DNA from: an uncultured Bacteroidales bacterium
GTDB taxonomy: Bacteria; Bacteroidota; Bacteroidia; Bacteroidales; Bacteroidaceae
Reading direction: 5' to 3'
NCBI GenBank assembly: GCA_902783615.1
Contig: CACZRQ010000038.1
Span: 1-10,567 of the forward strand
Length of the DNA: 10,567 nt
Below the pieces are notes generated by a model. It was given only the letters and a program-made list of their open reading frames with translations. It was not told the DNA's origin and ran no database searches. The position numbers and the translations under genes were made by a program. Position 1 is the first letter of the stretch. Each line of letters begins with the position of its first letter. Shown here piece after piece: positions 6,037 to 10,567 of the stretch.

Positions 6037-9000
6037 ATGTTAAGAAAAGTTAGATTCATGCTGCTTACGCTCGCTACTATCTTAGTGGCTGTAGGCGCTC
6101 AGGCTCAGATTACTACATCATCTATGGGTGGTAAGGTGGTTGATGAAGCCAACGAACCAGTCATTGGCGCAACTGTACAGGCTGTTCACGAGCCTTCAGG
6201 TACACTTTATGGCGCAATTACTAATGTTGACGGTCGTTATGCCATCCAGGGTATGCGTACCGGTGGTCCTTACACTGTAACTGTCTCTTACGTTGGTTAC
6301 ACTTCCAGGACTTACAAAGACATTATTCTTCAACTGGGTGAAATTTTTAACTTGAACGTAGAGATTTCTGAGTCGTCTGAGATGTTGGGCGAGGTGGTTG
6401 TCACTGGAACTGCGTCTAAGTTTGCACAGGAAAAAACTGGTGCTACTACCAATATCAATAACGCAACCATCCAGCAGTTGCCAACCGTGAGCCGTAGCAT
6501 TTCTGACATTGCGCGCCTCTCTCCATACGCCAACGGTATGGGCTTCGCAGGTGGCGACGGTCGTTCAACCAACTTCACCGTGGATGGCGCCAATTTCAAC
6601 AACAACTTCGGTTTGAGCTCTGCCCTGCCTGGTGGTGGTTCTCCAATCTCAGTGGATGCCATTGAAGAAATGCAGGTGGTTGTGGCTCCATACGATGTTC
6701 GTCAGAGCAATTTCATCGGTGGTGGTATCAATGCAGTTACCAAATCGGGTACCAATACCTTCAAGGGTACTGCCTATACTTACTACACCAATGAGAACCT
6801 GCACGGTACACGTATTGGCGGCGTTGACATATCACGTACCAGAGAGCGTAAATATACTTACGGTGCTACTTTGGGTGGCCCTATCATTAAGAATAAGTTG
6901 TTCTTCTTCGCCAACTTTGAGTACTCTAAGGTGCCTACTGAGGTGAACCGCTGGCGTGCTTCTTCTGATGGTGTGGCTGTGCCAGACCAGTACATCTCTC
7001 GTACTACCCTGTCAGACATGAAGAAGGTGAGCGATCACTTGAAGTCAAGATATGGTTACGATACTGGCTCATACACCAACTTCCCTGCTGATGAGAAGAA
7101 CATCAAGTTGTTGGGTCGTATTGACTGGAACATCACCAAGGATCATCACTTGGCTGTTCGCTATAACTATACCAAGAATACCGCTTGGAATCCAACGAAC
7201 GGCAACTCTGCAGATACAGGTTTCCGTTTGAGAAACATGGACCGTTTCTCTCGTTATTCAATGGCTTTCGCTAACGCGATGTATTCAATGGACAACAAGG
7301 TGAACACCATTTCTGTTGACTTGAATAGCCACTTCGGCAGCAACCTGTCGAACCAGTTGCTGTTCACATATTCTGACATTCAGGATGTTCGTGGAACGAA
7401 CTCTTCTACCTTCCCATTCGTTGATATCATGTATGGTTATGAAGAAGGCGACTTTACGGGTGCTACAGATAAAGCTTATGACTTTGGCGGTTATAATATT
7501 AAGCAGACTCTGGAGCCTTACATGTCGTTTGGTTATGAGCTGTTCACTTGGAACAACAAGGTGCAGAACAAGGTGACTACCATTACCGATAACTTCACTG
7601 CATATCTGGGCGCACACAAGCTGACCGCTGGTATCAACTTCGAGCATCAGTTGGCTAACAACGCTTACATGCGTAACGGTACAGGTTACTATCGTTATCG
7701 TTCTCTGGATGATTTCCTGAACGAGCGTGCTCCTGAAGCTGTTGCCTTGACTTATGGTTACGGTGGCGAGTCTAATCCAACCGCACAGGTTACCTTCAAT
7801 CAGATTGGCGTTTATGTGCAGGATGAATGGAATGTGCTCGACAACCTGAAGTTGACTGGTGGTATCCGTTTTGATAACATCAACTTCGACGAGGATGACA
7901 TCATGCGCAACAATGCCATCTATGAATTGAATTATGGTGGCAAACATGTAGATACTGGTGCTTGGCCAAAGAACAACATTCAGATTTCACCTCGCTTCGG
8001 TTTCTCATGGGATGTGCTGGGTGACAAGACTCTGAAGGTTCGTGGTGGTACGGGTCTGTTTGCAGGCCGTCTGCCTTTGGTGTTCTTTACCAACATGCCT
8101 ACCAACTCTGGTATGGTTCAGTATCAGGCAACTGCTAACACTAAGTACACCAATGGCGTAGTAACCAGTGTTGACCCACGATTGGCTAAGTTTGCTGGTC
8201 AGATGGTAACCGATCGCAATGAGTTCATCAGCCGTCTGGGCACTCCAACCACCATCAGTCCTGCTGACGGTGCTGTGCCAAGTGCTGCGAACGGTGTGGA
8301 CCGCAACTTCAAGATGCCTCAGGTATGGAAGACTTCAATCGCTGTTGACTATCAGATACCTGTTTCATTCCCATTGACAGTTACTGGTGAGTTCAACTAT
8401 ACCAAGAACATCAATGCTGTTCGCTTGGTTGACTGGAACATCATGGAGAATACCTCTGGCTGGGAACGTTTCTCTGGTGCCGACAACCGTTTGATCTATC
8501 CAGCGGAATATACTTACACCAAGACTCCAGCTTACATGCTGACCAATACGCACAAGGGTTATGGATGGACTGCTAACCTCACCGTTAACGCCCAGCCTAT
8601 CGAGAACCTGAACATCATGGCTTCTTATACCCACACGGTGATGAAGGAAGTGTCTGGCATGCCAGGTTCAAACGCTTCTTCTGCATGGAGTGGCCTGTAC
8701 ACCATTGATGGTCCTAACCGTGCAACCGTTCAGAATTCTCAGTATGTAATTCCTGACCGCATCATTGCTTCTGTAAGCTATACTTATCACAAGGATCACT
8801 TCAGCTTGTTCTATTCAGGTTACTCTCCTTCTGGCTATAGCTATTATTATAATGGTGATATGAATAACGATGGTGTAGGTGCCGACTTGATGTACATTCC
8901 TAAGAATGATTCTGAGATCGTATTCGTTGACAAGTTCGACAAGGATGGCAACATGACTACCTCTGCTCAGCAGGATCGCGCTGACTTCTGGAAGTTCGTG

Positions 9001-9384
9001 GAGCAGGATTCTTATCTGAGCGACCATAAGGGTGAGTATGCTGAAGCTTATAGCGCTCGCTCTCCTTGGGTGCACAGATTCGATTTCCGTTGGGCACACG
9101 ACTTCACCTTGAACATTGGCAACACCAAGCATGTGTTGCAGCTTTCTGCTGATGTCGAGAATATTGGTAACCTGATCCATTCTTCTTGGGGTGTAGCTAA
9201 GGTGATGACTCCAGCCAACAATGGTGCTATCCTGAAGTACGAGGGTAAGAACGAGGCTAACCAGCCTACCTTCTCTCTCTATCGCGATGCTCAGGGCAAT
9301 GCTCCTACCAAGACTTGGGAGTATAACCGTGCATGGGGACAGGCTTGGAAAATCCAGTTCGGTGTGAAGTACTACTTCAACTAA
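6037..9384 (+). CDS. Oar-like TonB-dependent outer-membrane receptor
   Basis: 1115 residues. A Sec signal peptide (1-23, basic start, hydrophobic core, AQA before the cut) is followed by a carboxypeptidase-regulatory-like beta-sandwich (about 28-110), a TonB-box-like EVVVTG (119-124), and the plug domain. The plug contains DGRSTNFTVDGANFNNNFG (174-192) and APYDVRQSNFIGGGINAVTK (217-236), which characterise the Oar-type receptors rather than SusC. The remainder is a beta-barrel rich in aromatic residues and ending GVKYYFN, a normal barrel terminus. DMNNDGVGAD (about 940-949) resembles a calcium-binding DxNxDG loop seen at this place in Oar relatives. The protein should sit in the outer membrane and move or bind a substrate using TonB energy; in Myxococcus Oar affects cell-surface behaviour and C-signalling. 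No SusD-like lipoprotein gene accompanies it. An AAGG stretch ends 4 bases before the ATG. Own promoter upstream and strong terminator downstream suggest a single-gene transcript. Substrate unknown. Confidence 0.93.
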   Translation: MLRKVRFMLLTLATILVAVGAQAQITTSSMGGKVVDEANEPVIGATVQAVHEPSGTLYGAITNVDGRYAIQGMRTGGPYTVTVSYVGYTSRTYKDIILQLGEIFNLNVEISESSEMLGEVVVTGTASKFAQEKTGATTNINNATIQQLPTVSRSISDIARLSPYANGMGFAGGDGRSTNFTVDGANFNNNFGLSSALPGGGSPISVDAIEEMQVVVAPYDVRQSNFIGGGINAVTKSGTNTFKGTAYTYYTNENLHGTRIGGVDISRTRERKYTYGATLGGPIIKNKLFFFANFEYSKVPTEVNRWRASSDGVAVPDQYISRTTLSDMKKVSDHLKSRYGYDTGSYTNFPADEKNIKLLGRIDWNITKDHHLAVRYNYTKNTAWNPTNGNSADTGFRLRNMDRFSRYSMAFANAMYSMDNKVNTISVDLNSHFGSNLSNQLLFTYSDIQDVRGTNSSTFPFVDIMYGYEEGDFTGATDKAYDFGGYNIKQTLEPYMSFGYELFTWNNKVQNKVTTITDNFTAYLGAHKLTAGINFEHQLANNAYMRNGTGYYRYRSLDDFLNERAPEAVALTYGYGGESNPTAQVTFNQIGVYVQDEWNVLDNLKLTGGIRFDNINFDEDDIMRNNAIYELNYGGKHVDTGAWPKNNIQISPRFGFSWDVLGDKTLKVRGGTGLFAGRLPLVFFTNMPTNSGMVQYQATANTKYTNGVVTSVDPRLAKFAGQMVTDRNEFISRLGTPTTISPADGAVPSAANGVDRNFKMPQVWKTSIAVDYQIPVSFPLTVTGEFNYTKNINAVRLVDWNIMENTSGWERFSGADNRLIYPAEYTYTKTPAYMLTNTHKGYGWTANLTVNAQPIENLNIMASYTHTVMKEVSGMPGSNASSAWSGLYTIDGPNRATVQNSQYVIPDRIIASVSYTYHKDHFSLFYSGYSPSGYSYYYNGDMNNDGVGADLMYIPKNDSEIVFVDKFDKDGNMTTSAQQDRADFWKFVEQDSYLSDHKGEYAEAYSARSPWVHRFDFRWAHDFTLNIGNTKHVLQLSADVENIGNLIHSSWGVAKVMTPANNGAILKYEGKNEANQPTFSLYRDAQGNAPTKTWEYNRAWGQAWKIQFGVKYYFN

Positions 9385-9410
9385 TCTGATTATTCTAAAT
9401 CAACTAAGAT

Positions 9411-9442
9411 AGGGAGGCAGCCATTGGGTTGTCTCCCTTTTT
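9411..9442 (+). terminator. Intrinsic terminator after the receptor gene
   Basis: A 12-bp stem (9411-9422 with 9427-9438, two G-U pairs) closes on a 4-base loop ATTG and runs into a T-tract (9438-9442). It lies 27 bases past the stop codon and separates the receptor from the sigma factor operon. Confidence 0.9.
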
Positions 9443-9469
9443 CATGTTAACGTTTTTTAGCAAAATTAG

Positions 9470-9501
9470 TTCGTTTTCTCGTGCAATGTTTCGCAACTTT
9501 G
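9470..9501 (+). promoter_or_regulatory. Probable promoter of the sigma factor operon
   Basis: CAACTTTG (9494-9501) matches TAnnTTTG except for the first base, and TTCG (9470-9473), one base off TTTG, lies 20 bases upstream. The leader would be about 14 nt before the ATG at 9521. The two mismatches suggest a weaker or differently recognised promoter, which would fit a regulated sigma factor. Confidence 0.5.
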
Positions 9502-9520
9502 GCATTTAAAAGGCAGAAAG

Positions 9521-10114
9521 ATGGCCATACAGATGAACAGACCGCAGCATAATAGCGAACGAGAGCTCGCAGAATCATTATGCCGAGGCGATGCCTCGGC
9601 TATGGGAGAGCTATATACGCGCTATGCTGGTTACCTCACAGGTGTCTGCTCGCGATACATTGCTGGAGACGAGGACGTAAGGGATGTGCTGCAGGAAAGC
9701 TTCATCAAGATTTTTACCAAGATATCTACTTTCAACTATGTGAGTGAAGGCTCTTTGAAAGCATGGGTAACACAAGTGGTGGTGAACGAGTCGCTGTTGT
9801 TTTTGCGAAACCAGAAACGGCACGGAATGATTATCTTCGATGGGGAGCGATTAGAAGATAAGGTGGATGACCCACTGGAAGATACTGATATTGGCGGAGT
9901 ACCTAACGATGTGCTCCTCGAGATGATCAAAGAGTTGCCACCAGGCTATCGAGCGGTTTTCAACCTTTATGTCATTGAAGGGAAACGGCACAAAGAGATA
10001 GCTGAACTCTTAGGCATACAGGAACAAACGTCAGCCTCGCAATTGGCAAGAGCCAAGAAGTTGCTGGCTAAGAGAATAAAAGAATATGTAACATTAAAAC
10101 AGGAACCAAGATGA
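9521..10114 (+). CDS. ECF-type RNA polymerase sigma factor
   Basis: 197 residues, a normal length for a group 4 (ECF) sigma-70 protein with only regions 2 and 4. Region 2 spans about 25-96 and includes DVLQESFIKIF (55-65), the core-binding and promoter-melting segment, and AWVTQVVVNESL (81-92). A short acidic linker (about 108-130) follows. Region 4 (about 133-188) contains ELPPGYRAVFNLYVIEG and the helix-turn-helix HKEIAELLGIQEQTSASQL (157-175), which reads the -35-like element. The protein directs RNA polymerase to a specific regulon. An in-frame Met at residue 5 is an alternative start. The stop overlaps the next start (ATGA), so the two are translationally coupled, the usual arrangement of an ECF sigma with its regulator. 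The target promoters and inducing signal are unknown. Confidence 0.92.
   Translation: MAIQMNRPQHNSERELAESLCRGDASAMGELYTRYAGYLTGVCSRYIAGDEDVRDVLQESFIKIFTKISTFNYVSEGSLKAWVTQVVVNESLLFLRNQKRHGMIIFDGERLEDKVDDPLEDTDIGGVPNDVLLEMIKELPPGYRAVFNLYVIEGKRHKEIAELLGIQEQTSASQLARAKKLLAKRIKEYVTLKQEPR
9582..9600 (+). repeat. Perfect 8-bp GC-rich hairpin inside the sigma gene
   Basis: GCCGAGGC and GCCTCGGC flank a 3-base loop GAT. The palindrome covers codons for residues 21-27, about 60 bases after the start codon. In mRNA it would be a stable stem near the start of translation. It may be a coincidence of codon choice. Confidence 0.6.
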
Positions 10115-10567
10115 ACGAACGTTGGATGAAAGACATGCAAGACCGGTTCGCCGACTTTGAGAAGCCGGCACCAGAGGGTCTGTTTGCTGACGTGCAGCGA
10201 GAGATGCAGCGTCGGGGTCTGGTTCCTGGCGAGGAACTGACCAAGCAGGAAAGTGAAACCAAAGCTGAGCGTGGCAAGCTGATACCTATGTGGTTGAGAG
10301 GTGCAGCTGCAGCAGCGATGGTAGCCATCGTGGCTGGTGTTGGAACGCTGTTATTTACTGAAGATAAGGACAGTGGATTGCAAGGTACGGATGGACAACT
10401 GACACAAACACCATCTACATATCAGGCAGAGCCGAAAACCTCTCTTAAAGAGGTTGAGGCTATTGCTGCCCCAGAACAAAAAGTTGACAAACCAAGATTA
10501 TTGGCACAGAACAGACCATCTGAAGGATTTCGTTCTGGTCTTGAGACGGAACCAGTAAAACCAAATG
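10111..10567 (+). CDS. Single-pass membrane protein, putative anti-sigma partner (3' end cut by window)
   Basis: Open from the ATG at 10111, overlapping the sigma factor stop by ATGA, to the window end: 152 codons and no stop. Residues 1-60 are charged, cytoplasmic-type sequence beginning MNERWMKDMQDRF and including a FEKPAPEGLF segment (16-25). A transmembrane helix follows (about 62-82, alanine- and valine-rich), then a polar, Pro/Gln/Thr-rich stretch that would be periplasmic (83-152). Position and topology fit an anti-sigma factor that holds the upstream sigma at the membrane, but no classical zinc-binding anti-sigma motif (HxxxCxxC) is present. In Bacteroidota, proteins with this N-terminal pattern beside a sigma gene are often longer and end in an outer-membrane-type beta-barrel domain; whether that applies cannot be seen here. 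The role is inferred from context. Confidence 0.8.
   Translation, partial: MNERWMKDMQDRFADFEKPAPEGLFADVQREMQRRGLVPGEELTKQESETKAERGKLIPMWLRGAAAAAMVAIVAGVGTLLFTEDKDSGLQGTDGQLTQTPSTYQAEPKTSLKEVEAIAAPEQKVDKPRLLAQNRPSEGFRSGLETEPVKPN

Noticed and set aside
7285..7947. 220-codon open frame on the minus strand inside the receptor gene
   Set aside because: Long only because of codon bias in the receptor gene on the other strand; the sequence resembles no protein and has no promoter.

Overview
The window looks like a chromosomal segment of a Bacteroidota bacterium, most likely in or near Prevotellaceae. Three things point there. Promoters carry the TAnnTTTG -7 element of the Bacteroidota primary sigma factor, often followed by GC and lying just upstream of start codons. 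There is a very long Oar-type TonB-dependent receptor with a carboxypeptidase-regulatory-like N-terminus. The gene families (Tat-exported Gfo/Idh/MocA oxidoreductase, four-helix-bundle suffix protein, ECF sigma with an overlapping membrane protein) are typical of the phylum. The genus is an inference.

Layout. Three genes lie on the minus strand in the left third: a Gfo/Idh/MocA-type oxidoreductase with a Tat signal (1350 down past base 1, 3' end cut by the window), a 134-residue Lys/Ser/Thr-rich small protein (1861-1457) with its own well-formed promoter, and a sodium:solute symporter (3414-1993). At 3437-3474 two back-to-back -7 boxes form a divergent promoter pair. From there everything runs on the plus strand: a four-helix-bundle suffix-domain protein (3500-4063), a 147-bp array of 9-nt G-rich units that flips to its complement and folds as a long hairpin (4064-4210), an ABC-F ATPase of the EttA type (4236-5933), an Oar-like TonB-dependent receptor (6037-9384) with its own promoter and a strong intrinsic terminator, an ECF-type sigma factor (9521-10114), and a single-pass membrane protein overlapping it by ATGA (10111 onward, cut by the window end).

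How the parts relate. The sigma factor and the overlapping membrane protein form a clear regulatory pair, probably sigma plus an anti-sigma-like partner. The receptor sits in its own transcription unit and has no SusD partner beside it, so it is not a classical Sus glycan-uptake pair. The oxidoreductase and the symporter lie on the same strand but appear to have separate promoters, so a shared pathway is only a guess. The least explained part is the four-helix-bundle gene with its adjoining ATGGG repeat array. No intergenic gap exceeds 300 bases, and I saw no RNA genes, insertion sequences or CRISPR arrays.
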